Positions 24,974 to 34,373 of a DNA stretch of 64,000 nucleotides are shown here, one piece after another (position 1 is the stretch's first letter; each line of letters begins with the position of its first letter). Origin of the DNA: RSA9 sp036381195. Its GTDB lineage: Bacteria > Gemmatimonadota > Gemmatimonadetes > Longimicrobiales > RSA9. The position numbers were made by a program, and so were the translations under genes. Location of the stretch: the NCBI GenBank assembly GCA_036381195.1, contig DASVDH010000022.1, positions 100,427 through 164,426 on the forward strand, given 5' to 3'. Under the pieces are notes generated by a model that made no database searches, was not told where the DNA came from, and was given only the letters and a program-made list of their open reading frames with translations.

Positions 24974-26230
24974 ATGGCCCAGACACTCGACTGCGACATC
25001 CGAGATCTCGTCGGACCGGCTCGGACGATCTACGAGGAGTCCCTCAAGGTCTGGGGCAAGGACAGGGCGACGGTTCTTATTGGACGTGATCCTGCATGGG
25101 TTGCGACACTGGAGAAGGTGAGCCGCCTGGCTGTCGCGACCAGCCCCATCCTCATCGTCGGCGAGACTGGCACAGGCAAGGAGCTCATCGCCCGCGGTCT
25201 GTTCTTGCTTGCGTCCCGATACCGCCGGGCGTTCGTGAGCGTCAATTGCGCGCAGTACACGAACGAGCAGATCATGGCCAGCGAGCTGTTCGGTCATCAG
25301 AAGGGAAGCTTCACCGGGGCCCATACGGATCATGCGGGGCTGTTCGAGGCAAGCCAGGGCGGGCTGATCTTCCTGGATGAGATCGCGGAGCTGTCACTGG
25401 CGGCGCAAGCCATGCTGCTACGTGCGATCAGTGAGCGGGAAATCTTTCCGGTCGGTGCAACACGCGCGAGGCCGGTCGATGTGCGGATCGTTGCGGCGAC
25501 GAATCGTGATCTCCGGATGCTGGTTGAGCAGGGGACGTTTCGGGCGGACCTGTTCTACCGGCTCAACCAGTTGTGCGTGCGCACGCCGCCCCTGCGCCAA
25601 CGGGGGCGCGACTGGGAGCTCATCGCACAGTATCATCTGGATCGGCTCGCCAGCACGTTCCGCAAATGCAAGTCGCTTGCCGCGGACGCCGTCGAGTGGT
25701 TGCGGGGTTACTCCTGGCCTGGAAACGTCAGGGAGCTCACTGGCTGCATCGAGACAGGGTTCCACATGAGCGTTGGAGACGAAATCACGCTACGCGACAT
25801 CGGAGAGGCGCTCGAGGCGACCGTGCAGGACGATCAGCTCCGCCGGACGGCGTCCGCGTCGATGCCGTACTCCAGCGCTGAGTACTGCGAGCGGATCAGC
25901 GGCGGCGAGGGGACGTTCTGGGAGCTGATCTACGAGCCCTTCATGGCGCGAGACCTGAACCGCGTACAGGTCCGTGAGGTGATCGCGCACGGGCTCGCGC
26001 TGGCTGACGGGAGCTATAAGCGGATGCTCAGGCTTTTCGGCATGCCGGATTCGGATTACCTTCGCTTCATGGACTTCCTCCGCCACCACAGGCTCAAACC
26101 GCCGCGCGACCGAGTGATGGCGGCGCGGCTGATGGACGGAGGGTCGCCGGAGGCAGGGCGCCGCGCGGCCCATGCTGCCCGCCGAGGTGGGAACGGCCAG
26201 CATACCCAGCCGGACCGGGAGGCCAGATGA
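24974..26230 (+). CDS. Sigma-54-dependent transcriptional activator of the RiPP cluster
   Basis: A 418-residue AAA+ enhancer-binding protein. It has only about 45 residues before the ATPase, so no receiver, GAF or PAS sensor. The AAA+ domain has GETGTGKE (Walker A), GSFTGA (the sigma-54 contact loop, usually GAFTGA), GGLIFLDE (Walker B) and FYRLNQL. The C-terminal region (REVIAHGLALADGSYKRMLR) looks like a Fis-type DNA-binding domain. Lack of a sensor suggests control by its amount or by a partner. The sigma-54 promoters at 6842 and 12907 are its likely targets. It overlaps the hydrolase gene by ATGA. Confidence 0.92.
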   Translation: MAQTLDCDIRDLVGPARTIYEESLKVWGKDRATVLIGRDPAWVATLEKVSRLAVATSPILIVGETGTGKELIARGLFLLASRYRRAFVSVNCAQYTNEQIMASELFGHQKGSFTGAHTDHAGLFEASQGGLIFLDEIAELSLAAQAMLLRAISEREIFPVGATRARPVDVRIVAATNRDLRMLVEQGTFRADLFYRLNQLCVRTPPLRQRGRDWELIAQYHLDRLASTFRKCKSLAADAVEWLRGYSWPGNVRELTGCIETGFHMSVGDEITLRDIGEALEATVQDDQLRRTASASMPYSSAEYCERISGGEGTFWELIYEPFMARDLNRVQVREVIAHGLALADGSYKRMLRLFGMPDSDYLRFMDFLRHHRLKPPRDRVMAARLMDGGSPEAGRRAAHAARRGGNGQHTQPDREAR

Positions 26231-27207
26231 CGGTCACTCAGCGTTCTCTCGCCGCGGTCCTGTCCGCGATCCTGCTCACATCCTCGCCGACTTCGGCCCA
26301 ACTGGCCGGCGGCCAGCCGGAATGGTACCTGCCGGTCACCGACGGGTGCCGGCTGTTCGTCAAGGAGTACGGCCACGGGACCGACACGGTCATCGTGCTC
26401 CATGGCGGCTGGGGCGCCGAGCACTCTTATCTGATGGACGCGTTCGTCGGGCTCGAAGACCGCTACCATCTCGTCTTCTACGACCAGCGCGGGTCGCTGC
26501 GTTCGCCGTGCCCGGACAGTGCGATCTCGGTCGCCGCACACGTCGCCGACCTCGAGCGTCTGCGTGACGAGCTCGGCCTGAACCGCGTGCACCTGGTCGG
26601 GCATTCCATGGGAACGTACCTGGCCATGCAGTATCTGGCACAGCACCCAGACCGGGTCGCCGGACTCGTTCTGCTCGGCACGCTGCTCCCGCAGAACCCG
26701 CCGTCCGAAGATCTGGCTCTCGCCTCCTCCGAGCCGGCGCCACTCACGCGCGAGGCGTTCTTCGAGCGCCCCGCCGTGCTCGAGGAACTCCGGAAGCACG
26801 GCCTCGACCGCGACAGCGGCGCGTTGAGCGCCAAGGACCGGACCAACGCATGGAGGATCCGGTTCGCCGGTGTCAACCTGTACCACGTCGAGCGCTGGAG
26901 GCAGTTGAAGGGCGGCCAGGTATTCTACAACGACCGCGCAGGGCGAGCGGCCGCCGAAACCATGCCCGAATCCTACGATTTCACAGACGCCCTGCGCGAG
27001 CACCGATGCCGGATCTGGATCATCGACGGCGACCACGACTACCTGGATTTCGGCGCCACCCACCTACGGCGCTGGAGCGCCCGTGTGCCCAACGTCCGGC
27101 TCGTCATCCTCGAACACGCCGGCCACGTCGCATGGATCGACGCCCCGGCCGAGTTCCGGCGGGTCCTTGCCGAGGCGCTCGCGGACGTGTCGGCCTGTCG
27201 CCCATGA
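26227..27207 (+). CDS. Secreted alpha/beta hydrolase (proline iminopeptidase-like)
   Basis: A 326-residue protein with an N-terminal Sec signal (SLAAVLSAILLTSSPTSAQ). The alpha/beta hydrolase core has HGGWGAEHSYL (the oxyanion motif of proline iminopeptidase-like enzymes), nucleophile elbow GHSMGT, acid in IIDGDHDYLD and histidine in EHAGHVAW. The family includes aminopeptidases and esterases, so trimming of a Pro-containing peptide is possible but not shown. Its start overlaps the activator stop (ATGA), so it is produced with the regulator; this is the only tie to the RiPP cluster. Confidence 0.85.
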   Translation: MTVTQRSLAAVLSAILLTSSPTSAQLAGGQPEWYLPVTDGCRLFVKEYGHGTDTVIVLHGGWGAEHSYLMDAFVGLEDRYHLVFYDQRGSLRSPCPDSAISVAAHVADLERLRDELGLNRVHLVGHSMGTYLAMQYLAQHPDRVAGLVLLGTLLPQNPPSEDLALASSEPAPLTREAFFERPAVLEELRKHGLDRDSGALSAKDRTNAWRIRFAGVNLYHVERWRQLKGGQVFYNDRAGRAAAETMPESYDFTDALREHRCRIWIIDGDHDYLDFGATHLRRWSARVPNVRLVILEHAGHVAWIDAPAEFRRVLAEALADVSACRP

Positions 27208-27208
27208 C

Positions 27209-29277
27209 CGGCCGGCGGGCACCGGTGGCAGCCCTCGAACAGGATGCCTCGCGTGCCGGGATGCCAGCGGCATCGAAGGCCGTGGTGTCGCTGCCGTACA
27301 GATCAGCGGCGCGCCGGAAGGCCCGATCCTCTCCCCCGACACCGTGCAACTGGTCGCGACGCCGCTGAACGAGACCGGTGCGGTCGTCTCGAATCGGACG
27401 GTGGAGTGGCGCTCGAGCGATACCACAGTGGCGGTTGTCAACAGCCAGGGATTGGTATTCGCGATCGGGGCGGGGCCCGTCACCATCACGGCCACCTGCG
27501 AGGGCCGGGAGGGCTCGATCACGCTGGACGTGCGTGCCGGCCGGCCTGTTGGCCCCGAGGGCGGCACGCTCGCGTTGCTCGATGGAGCGGTCACGATCGT
27601 CGTCCCGCCGGGCGCCCTGCCGCAGACGACCACCATTCTCGTCCGCCCCGCAGTCTCGCCCCCGCCGGATCCCGGGCTCGTCCCCGGTACCGCGTACGAA
27701 ATCGGTCCTGAAGGCCTGATCTTCTGGCTGCCAGCGGCGCTTTCTTTGCGCTACGAGCCCGGCCGCGTCCCGTCCGGCATCGGCGAGGCAACGCTTCAGC
27801 TCTACCGCCTTGCCGCGGGTGCCTGGGAGATGGTCCGCGGCAGCACGGTGGACGTCGGCGCGCGAACGATCGCCGGAAGCATCAGCGGCGCGGGAACCTA
27901 CGCGGCAGTGAGCACGCCCGTGGACCGCCTGTCGGTGACGGGTCCGTTGGCGTCGGGGGCGCTCTACGTCGGGCAGTCGGGACAATTGGAGGCGGTCGCC
28001 TTCGCCGCCAACGGCGACACGCTCAGGGGCGCAGCATCGAGTGGGTCAGCTCCGATCCCGGGAAGGCCACGGTAGACGACGCCGGCAAGGTCACCGGCGT
28101 CGCGGCCGGCAGCGTCACCATCACTGCGACGAGCGAGGGGAAATCCGCGTCCACGGCCATCCTGGTCATCGCGCGGCCGACCGAAGATTGGGGTGGAGCT
28201 ACGGAGTGGACGACGTTCCAGGGGAACGCGCGCCGCACCGGCTACGCCGCCGCAACGCTGGATCCCGTCCGATTCCACGAGCTCTGGACCGTTACGCTGG
28301 CGAGCGAACCACTCAACCCTGTAACGGCCGGTGACGGCAAGGTTTTCGCCTCGACCAACGCGTATTTCGGCACCCAGAAGCTCTTCGCGCTCGACGCGCA
28401 GTCGGGCACCGAGCTGTGGTCGTGGGACTTCGGCCCGATCCACTCGGTCCACCCCCCGGCGTATGACGGCGGCCGGGTGTATGTGACAACGGGCGGTCAC
28501 GAGGACTCGTTCCTGTGGTCGTTCGATGCGAACGACGGAACGGTGCTGTTCCGCAGCGCCTATGCGAACCAGTGGTCCCGGTATTACGCCCCCGCGATCG
28601 TCGGTCAGACGGTTTACATGGCGGGAGGATCCTACGGCGGGATGTACGCCTTCAGCGCCACCGATGGCCAGCAGCTCTGGTTTACCTCGACGAATCAGTA
28701 CGACGAGTGGGCCCCCGCGGTCAGTGACGGGCGTGTGTACGCGTATACGGGGGATTACTCCCCCAAGCTGACGGTCGCGGACGCGGCGACGGGATCGGTC
28801 CTGTACGAGATCGCGGATCCGGGATTTCAATGGGACGGGTGGAGCATGGGCGTGACGCCGGTCCTGGGCTCGGCAGACAACGTCCTCGTCACGCAGGGGG
28901 GCCGCCTCCTCTCCTTCGATCTGCGGGGCCGGAGCATCGCGTGGGAGCGGACGGGATCGTTCCGGGGGAACGTGACGGTCGCTGGTGGCGTGCTATACGT
29001 CAACAACCGTCAGATCGAGGCGCGCGCGGAGAGCGACGGCTCGCTGCTCTGGGTCTGGATTCCGCCGCACGGCGAACCGCAGGGAACGATCATCGTCACG
29101 GACAACCTTCTCTTCACCAGCACAGCGGACCGGACGTACGCGCTGGATCTCGGGGCACGGCGGCAAGTGTGGTCCTACCCCATGGCCGGCCAGCTCGCGT
29201 TGAGCTCCCAGGGCAAGCTGTTCATCGCCGCCAGCGACGGACGGCTCGCCGCGATTGGGCTCCGGGAGCGTCTGTAA
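27209..29277 (+). pseudogene. Frameshifted Ig-like / PQQ beta-propeller surface protein
   Basis: Two reading frames give one continuous protein of about 690 residues. The first frame carries a Big_2 Ig-like domain (TVEWRSSDTTVAVVNSQG) and a ZU5-like stretch (VVPPGALPQTTTILV). Near 28020-28035 the frame shifts by -1, and the second frame continues with another Big_2 domain (IEWVSSDPGKATVDDAGKVT) and a PQQ-type propeller with repeated YAFSATDGQQLW-like blades to the stop at 29277. The break falls at an AGGGGC run, so a one-base loss or a sequencing error explains it. The N-terminus lacks a clear signal peptide in the Ig frame, so a second lesion is possible. Such proteins are usually surface-exposed or secreted. 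Confidence 0.7.
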
Positions 29278-29363
29278 CTCCGGGCGAACCCACGTAGCGC
29301 GGGCGCAGCGCAGCGCGAGCGTGGCGCGTCCACCCGCGCCAGCGTGCTTCGATCCCCGCCCGC

Positions 29364-30119
29364 CTACGCCTCCGTCCTGCCGAACAGCCGGGCGATCCGG
29401 GCCCTGAGCGCGCGGAGAAGCAGCGGGAGGATCGAGACCGGCTTCGTGGCCGGCGCTGCCGTCGTCGGCGGTGGCGACGTCATCGTGGCCGCGCTCGCGG
29501 CGGCGCGCGCGTGGCCGGCCCCCGCCGCCGTCGGCCCCGCGCCGGCAAGGCTGGCGCCCGCCGCGGAGGACGGGCCCGGAGCCGCCCCGGCGGCGGGCGC
29601 GGGTGCGCGACCCGCGTCGTCGGCCGCGGCTGCCGGTCCGGCCTCTCCCGCCGCCGGCGCTGCCTGCGCCTCCAGCCGCTGCCGCGCACACTCCGCGAAC
29701 TGGCGGAAGAGCTGCTTCGAAACCTCCTCGACCATGCCGCGGCCGAACTGCGCGAGCTTCCCGACGAGCTGGACCTCGGACTCGACGCTGACCTCGGCCG
29801 CGCCGTCCGCGCCGGCCACGATGCTGCTGGTCATGGTCATGCGTGCCGAGCCGGAGCCGGCGGTGTCCTGCCCTTCGCCCGTCATCTGGACGCGGTGGTT
29901 TTGCTCGTCCACTTCCGTCAGCTCAGCCTTGCCCCTGTAGCTCGCGGTGATGGGGCCGACCTTGACGCGCACGCGGCCGAGGAAGGTGCGCTCGTCCCGC
30001 GCCTCGATGAGCTCTGCGCCGGGGAGGCACTGCACGACCTGGTGAGGGTCGAGCAGGAAGGCCCAGACGCGTTCGACCGGCGCGCGGACGCGAAACGTCT
30101 CCTCGATCCTGACGGCCAT
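29364..30119 (-). CDS. coxG: CoxG-like carbon monoxide dehydrogenase accessory protein
   Basis: A 251-residue protein. Residues about 1-150 are an SRPBCC/CoxG domain (VRAPVERVWAFLLDPHQVVQ, CLPGAELIE, GPITASYRGKAEL), followed by an Ala/Pro-rich linker and a positively charged hydrophobic C-terminus (ILPLLLRALRARIARLFGR) that could bind the membrane. CoxG is reported to help attach CO dehydrogenase to the cytoplasmic membrane. It is divergent from and 3.3 kb away from coxMSL; a fragment resembling it lies just before coxM (33087-33160), so the original locus was probably contiguous. Confidence 0.85.
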   Translation of the reverse strand: MAVRIEETFRVRAPVERVWAFLLDPHQVVQCLPGAELIEARDERTFLGRVRVKVGPITASYRGKAELTEVDEQNHRVQMTGEGQDTAGSGSARMTMTSSIVAGADGAAEVSVESEVQLVGKLAQFGRGMVEEVSKQLFRQFAECARQRLEAQAAPAAGEAGPAAAADDAGRAPAPAAGAAPGPSSAAGASLAGAGPTAAGAGHARAAASAATMTSPPPTTAAPATKPVSILPLLLRALRARIARLFGRTEA

Positions 30120-30545
30120 GGCTCACCTCCCCTGCGGCGGTGCGGCCCGCCCGCGGCGGGCCGGCGCGCGCCGCGTGCCGGCGTGGCCTTTGCCTGCGTT
30201 GTGAGCGCGCATTATGAATTCCGCACGCCGGGAGCGTCAACCCTCCTGATGAGGTCGCACACCCGGCCCGCCCCTGGCGCCCTCGACAATCGGAGCGGCC
30301 GCGTGCAACACTGCCTGGGCCGTACCGCGGCCGCGGACCGCCCGACTCCGTCATGAACCTGGTCGGCCAGGTCTTCAACTCGCAGAAGTTCGAGCCGACC
30401 ACGGGTGCGGACGACGCCATTGTACTGTCGAAGGTGGTGTTCAAGGTCGACAACACTGCCGCGCTCGTCGAGATCGCAGGCTACCGAAGCAGACTGGACG
30501 GGCCTGGCGATTGCACAAGACAGCATCAGACGCCAAGGGGGCAGC
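30120..30545. other. Intergenic region with coxG-upstream repeat, copy A
   Basis: About 426 bp without a gene. 30208-30275 (GCATTATGAATTCCG onward) is repeated at 33184-33251 with about 80% visible identity. AAGGGGG near 30537 is the ribosome site of the VOC gene. Confidence 0.6.
30208..30275 (+). repeat. Direct repeat copy A (coxG upstream region)
   Basis: Starts GCATTATGAATTCCG, matched by the copy at 33184-33251. With the coxG fragment at 33087-33160 it shows that the coxG 5' end and its upstream DNA were partly duplicated. Confidence 0.7.
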
Positions 30546-31022
30546 TTGACGGTCAAGCGTATGGACAACGTGGGCATCGTGGTTGAAGACCTCGACGGCG
30601 CCATTGAGTTCTTCACCGAGCTCGGGCTCACGCTCGAAGCCCGCATGCCCATCGAAGGCGAATGGGCCGGCCGCGTCACAGGACTCCGCGGTCAGCGCGT
30701 CGAGGTCGCCATGATGCGCACCCCCGATGGTCACGGCCGCCTCGAGCTCTCACGCTTCGACGCTCCCGCCATCGCGTCCGATCACCGCACAGCCCCCGTG
30801 AACTCGTTGGGCTACCTGCGCGTCATGTTCACCGTCGAGGACATCGACGACACCCTCGCTCGGCTCAGCAAGCTCGGTGCGACGGTGGTCGATGAAGTGG
30901 TCAACTACGAAGACATCTACCGGCTCTGCTACATCCGGGGCCCCGAAGGAATTCTCATCGGGCTCGCCGAACAGCTCGGGCACCAGACCTCCCGAGCGAA
31001 TCCCATGGAAGGTAAACGTTGA
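30546..31022 (+). CDS. VOC-family protein (glyoxalase/bleomycin resistance type)
   Basis: About 158 residues from TTG 30546 (ATG 30561 also possible); TTG follows AAGGGGG and gives the usual xTVKRMDNVGIVVEDLD start. Two beta-alpha-beta-beta-beta VOC modules are visible: residues 6-65 and about 80-140 (GYLRVMFTVEDIDDTLARL). The family uses a metal site to bind or convert small molecules; which one is not readable. It stands alone between coxG and a ZIP transporter. Confidence 0.8.
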   Translation: MTVKRMDNVGIVVEDLDGAIEFFTELGLTLEARMPIEGEWAGRVTGLRGQRVEVAMMRTPDGHGRLELSRFDAPAIASDHRTAPVNSLGYLRVMFTVEDIDDTLARLSKLGATVVDEVVNYEDIYRLCYIRGPEGILIGLAEQLGHQTSRANPMEGKR

Positions 31023-31387
31023 GAACGCAGGCGTTGGCGTCCGACGACCGGTTGCAGCGGACGGGCCGCTGCGCGCCCCGCCGCTGGAATTGGAACGTTG
31101 GCCAGCGCAGTCGGACCCGAGGAGGCTGGAAGGCTGGGGTGCGGCCGGTCACGGTGCCGGCACGGAGCGCCTCGGGCGCCTCGACCATCTCCTGGCCGGG
31201 CCCATCGTCCCCCTAGCCGCCTCTCGGGCGCGCGGCCTCTCCGCCTCGCCGGGCGTTCGATGCTGGCGCGGGATATGCGGCCGGGCGGCGGCCACCCGGC
31301 ATCGAGGCGCGCCACGCGAGCGATCCCCGGAACCCCGCTACTCGTCATGCAGCACCGGAACACAGCGCCGAGCGCGACGATCGCGGC
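31023..31387. other. Intergenic region between VOC and ZIP genes
   Basis: 365 bp, GC-rich, no supported gene, clear promoter or hairpin. Confidence 0.5.
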
Positions 31388-32176
31388 GTGGGAGCCGCGG
31401 TGAGCGCGCTGGTGGTCCCCGCCTGGGCGGAGGCGAGCCTCTGGGGCCTCGCCGCAGGCGCCGGTCTCCTCCTCGGCGCTGCCGGGGGCTACTTCCTGTC
31501 GCTTTCCCACCGGGCCATCGCGGCGATCATGGCGTTCGGCGGCGGCGTGCTGCTCTCCGTCCTGGCGTTCGAGCTCGTGGAGGATGCGGCCATGCACGGC
31601 GGCATCGGCCCGACGGTCGCCGGAGTCTTCGGCGGCGCCGCCCTCTTCTCGGCGGTGAACTGGCAGCTCTCGCGGTACGGCGCCAGGCACCGGAAGCGGT
31701 GCGGCGGGTGCGTGACCCAGCCGACGGAGGCCGAGGTGCCGGGGAGTGGGCTCGCCATCGCCGTCGGCGCACTCATGGACGGGATCCCGGAGTCAATCGT
31801 GCTGGGGTTGGCAGTGATCGGCGGGTTAGGGATCGAGGGGAGCGTGCTGGCGGGGTTCTTCGTCGCAAACCTGCCGCAGGGGTTCTCCAGCGCGGCGGGC
31901 ATGAAGCAGGCGCTCCGGCCGGCCGGCTACATCTTCGGGGTCTGGACGACGATCGTCGTCGCCTGCGGGGTTGCGGCCTGGCTCGGCTACGCGGTCGTCG
32001 GCCGCCTCGCCCCCTGGAGTGTCGGCGTATCGGTCGCGCTGGCCGGTGGCGGCGTGCTGGCCATGCTCGCCGAGACGATGATCCCGGAGGCGTTCGAGAA
32101 GGCGCCAAGCTTCATGGGGCTCATCACCGCCACGGGCTTCCTGCTCGCCTTCGCCCTGACGCGCCTCGTCACGTGA
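31388..32176 (+). CDS. ZIP-family divalent metal transporter
   Basis: A 262-residue membrane protein with eight predicted helices. Helix 4 carries GALMDGIPESIVLGL, the metal-binding His/Glu-type motif region of ZIP proteins (here DGIPES), and helix 5 has GFFVANLPQGF. A short loop RHRKRCGGC may bind metal. ZIP proteins import zinc, iron or manganese into the cytoplasm. Start GTG 31388 is the upstream candidate; GTG 31400 would be four codons shorter. Confidence 0.88.
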   Translation: MGAAVSALVVPAWAEASLWGLAAGAGLLLGAAGGYFLSLSHRAIAAIMAFGGGVLLSVLAFELVEDAAMHGGIGPTVAGVFGGAALFSAVNWQLSRYGARHRKRCGGCVTQPTEAEVPGSGLAIAVGALMDGIPESIVLGLAVIGGLGIEGSVLAGFFVANLPQGFSSAAGMKQALRPAGYIFGVWTTIVVACGVAAWLGYAVVGRLAPWSVGVSVALAGGGVLAMLAETMIPEAFEKAPSFMGLITATGFLLAFALTRLVT

Positions 32177-32207
32177 CGCCGCCCGCGACCTGACCGCGTT
32201 CCGCAAA

Positions 32208-32417
32208 CTACGATTTGCGCAACTGGGAAGTGGGCGACCTCGGCGCAGTGATCGCGCACCACCAGGAGACGCAATCCCTGGCGAGACACCGCGAGCCAGC
32301 GCTGCGCAGCTGGTCCATGAGGCACGGGCAGCTTTTGCAGCCGGCCATGCGGTCCTCGCGCGCGCCTCGCTCGGCGCCGGACGCCAGCCCTGCGAGCTGG
32401 TCGCTCGCGGCGCGCAC
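32208..32417 (-). CDS. Possible small cysteine-rich ORF
   Basis: A 69-codon GTG-started frame with GCKSCPC and two later cysteines. No family is recognised and there is no good ribosome site. It may be a gene remnant or chance; it fills the gap between the convergent ZIP and AhpD-like genes. Confidence 0.2.
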   Translation of the reverse strand: MRAASDQLAGLASGAERGAREDRMAGCKSCPCLMDQLRSAGSRCLARDCVSWWCAITAPRSPTSQLRKS

Positions 32418-32441
32418 CGCGGCTTGGCAGTCTGAGCGGGT

Positions 32442-32933
32442 TCACGACATCGCCTGCTCGGCGAGCCCAGGGCTGGCGCCCTCAGCCAGCTTGAGTCTGG
32501 TCCAGACGTTCATGTTGATGACGATCCCGATAATCTCGAGGATCTCCTCCTGCGAGAAGTGCTCGGCGAGCGCGTCGTGACGCGCACCGAAGTCGTCGGC
32601 GACCGTCGTGTCGGCGATGCGAGTGAGCGCCTCGGTGTAGGCGAGGGCGGCGCGGGCGGCGGGGTCGTGGAAGTCGGTCTCCCACCACGCGGTCAGAGTG
32701 TCGACCACCGGCCGGGGGATGCCAGCATCGCGTGCAGCCTCGTAGTGGAGGTTGAGGCAGTAGGCGCAGTTGTTGATCTGAGATACCCGCAGGCGCAGGA
32801 GTTGGGCGAGCTTGCGGTCGAGGCGTAGGTTGGCCTTGTAGCCGAAGGCATCGGCGCCATGGCGGGCGAGCTTGACCAGGTCCTCGTTGGCCGAGCTGTC
32901 GGCCCGGCGGTTGGTGATCGTCACGTCGGACAT
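32442..32933 (-). CDS. AhpD-like / carboxymuconolactone decarboxylase family protein
   Basis: A 163-residue all-helical protein starting MSDVTITNRRAD. It carries the AhpD-type redox motif NNCAYCLNLHYEAA (CxxC plus His), so it probably reduces peroxides through a dithiol rather than acting as a decarboxylase. The C-terminal helices include EEILEIIGIVINMNVWTR. It is transcribed toward the ZIP gene and lies within the coxG-duplicate-flanked segment. Confidence 0.9.
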   Translation of the reverse strand: MSDVTITNRRADSSANEDLVKLARHGADAFGYKANLRLDRKLAQLLRLRVSQINNCAYCLNLHYEAARDAGIPRPVVDTLTAWWETDFHDPAARAALAYTEALTRIADTTVADDFGARHDALAEHFSQEEILEIIGIVINMNVWTRLKLAEGASPGLAEQAMS

Positions 32934-33086
32934 GTCGTTGCTCCTGTCGAGGTCAGGGTTCGGGGCCGATGTCGACCGAGTACACCTTGCAGTGCCCGGC
33001 TGGCGCCGGCCCGCGCCCGCGAACCTTGGCCGCGCGCGCGCCGGGCGAGACAGTGCGTGGCGCCGCTCGCGGTCCGGGGCGGCAGG

Positions 33087-33160
33087 CTCGCCCGTCATGC
33101 GGACGCGGTGGTCCTTCTCATCTCCCTCCGTTAGCGCGGCGCGGCCCCTGTAGCTCGCGG
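33087..33160 (-). pseudogene. coxG fragment
   Basis: On the minus strand it reads ASYRGRAALTEGDEKDHRVR, close to coxG residues ASYRGKAELTEVDEQNHRVQ. The DNA aligns with 29874-29947, but the roughly 240 bp that separate this block from the upstream region in the intact copy are missing. It is a leftover of an incomplete duplication. Confidence 0.75.
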
Positions 33161-33183
33161 CGGCCTTGCTTGTCTCAGGGCTG

Positions 33184-33251
33184 GGCATTATGAATTCCGT
33201 TCGCCGGGAACGTCACCCCTCCAGATGAGGCCACGCACCCGGCCAGGCCCT
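33184..33251 (+). repeat. Direct repeat copy B (coxG upstream region)
   Basis: GCATTATGAATTCCG onward, the partner of 30208-30275. The two copies bracket the VOC, ZIP and AhpD-like genes. Confidence 0.7.
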
Positions 33252-33450
33252 TCCCGATCATCCCAGGCTGACGCCGGCCGACCTGAATAACAGCGTGTGC
33301 GAAGGCGACGCGGGGCGCGAGGCACCCGCGTTTCCCTACCCTGCACCGCCCGCCTCGGCGGCGAGACGCCGTCGCGGCGGTGGATCCGTCTCACCCGGCG
33401 GCCCCCGGCCGGCAGCCGGCCGGCGCGGGGGCGGAAGGAGGCGCGGCGCG

Positions 33451-34371
33451 ATGATCCCTCCGAGATTCGACCACGTCGCCCCGACCACACTGGAGGAGGC
33501 GCTCGCCGTGCTGGGGCAGCACGGCGACGACGCGAAGGTCCTGTCGGGCGGGCAGAGCCTGATCCCGCTGCTCAAGCTGCGGCTCGCCGCGCCGGCGGTC
33601 CTGGTGGACATCAACCGGATCCCCGGGCTCGACCGGCTCGAGGAGGCGGACGGGGTGCTGCGCATCGGCGCGCTGGTGCGCGAGTCCGCGCTGGAGTCGG
33701 CGGACCTGGTCCGGCGGCGCTACCCGATCCTGATGGACACGGCGCACGTGATCGCCGATCCGCTGGTGCGCAACATGGCGACGGTGTGCGGCAACCTCGC
33801 GCACGGCGACCCCGCGAACGACCACCCCGCGACGATGCTCGCGCTGGAGGCGGAAGTCGTTGCGCGGAGCGCCGCGGGCGAGCGGGTGATCCCCGTGACG
33901 CAGTTCTTCACCGGCGTGTTCGCGACCGCGCTGCGGCCGGACGAGATCCTGACGGAGATCCGTGTTCCCGCGCCGGCGCCGAGGAGCGGCGGCGCGTACC
34001 TCAAGCTCGAGCGGAAGGTGGGCGACTTCGCGACCGCGGCGGTCGCCGCGCAGGTCACGCTCGCGGAGGACGGCACGGTCGTGCGCGCGGGAGTGGGGCT
34101 GACCAACGTCGGCCCGACGCCGATCAAGGCGCTGCAGACCGAGGCGTTCCTCGCCGGCAAGCCGCTGGACGACGCGACGACCCGCGAGGCGGGCCGGCTC
34201 GCGGCCGAGGAGGCGCGGCCGACGGCGGACCGGCGCGGCTCGGTGGAGTACAAGCGGGACCTGGTGCGAGTGTTCACGATGCGGGCGCTCCGGCGCGCGC
34301 GCGACCGCGCGGAAGGCCGCGCGGCCACGGCGCCGGCCGAGCGCGCCTACGCGACGGCAGGAGGGCGCTGA
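33451..34371 (+). CDS. coxM: CO dehydrogenase medium (FAD) subunit
   Basis: A 306-residue FAD subunit of the molybdenum hydroxylase family. FAD-binding motifs include VLSGGQSLIPLLKLRL (residues 28-43) and ATVCGNLAHGDPANDHPA (near 111-128), with the C-terminal CO dehydrogenase flavoprotein domain after about 180. It passes electrons from the CoxS iron-sulfur clusters to the quinone pool. A strong GGAAGGAGG site precedes ATG. CoxM, S, L are in the usual order with 2- and 15-bp gaps. Confidence 0.93.
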   Translation: MIPPRFDHVAPTTLEEALAVLGQHGDDAKVLSGGQSLIPLLKLRLAAPAVLVDINRIPGLDRLEEADGVLRIGALVRESALESADLVRRRYPILMDTAHVIADPLVRNMATVCGNLAHGDPANDHPATMLALEAEVVARSAAGERVIPVTQFFTGVFATALRPDEILTEIRVPAPAPRSGGAYLKLERKVGDFATAAVAAQVTLAEDGTVVRAGVGLTNVGPTPIKALQTEAFLAGKPLDDATTREAGRLAAEEARPTADRRGSVEYKRDLVRVFTMRALRRARDRAEGRAATAPAERAYATAGGR

Positions 34372-34373
34372 CC

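Larger units (their letters stand above)
32934..33450. other. Intergenic region before coxM with coxG debris
   Basis: 517 bp. It contains the coxG-like fragment (33087-33160, minus strand sense) and repeat copy B (33184-33251). The ribosome site GGAAGGAGG precedes coxM. No intact gene. Confidence 0.6.
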
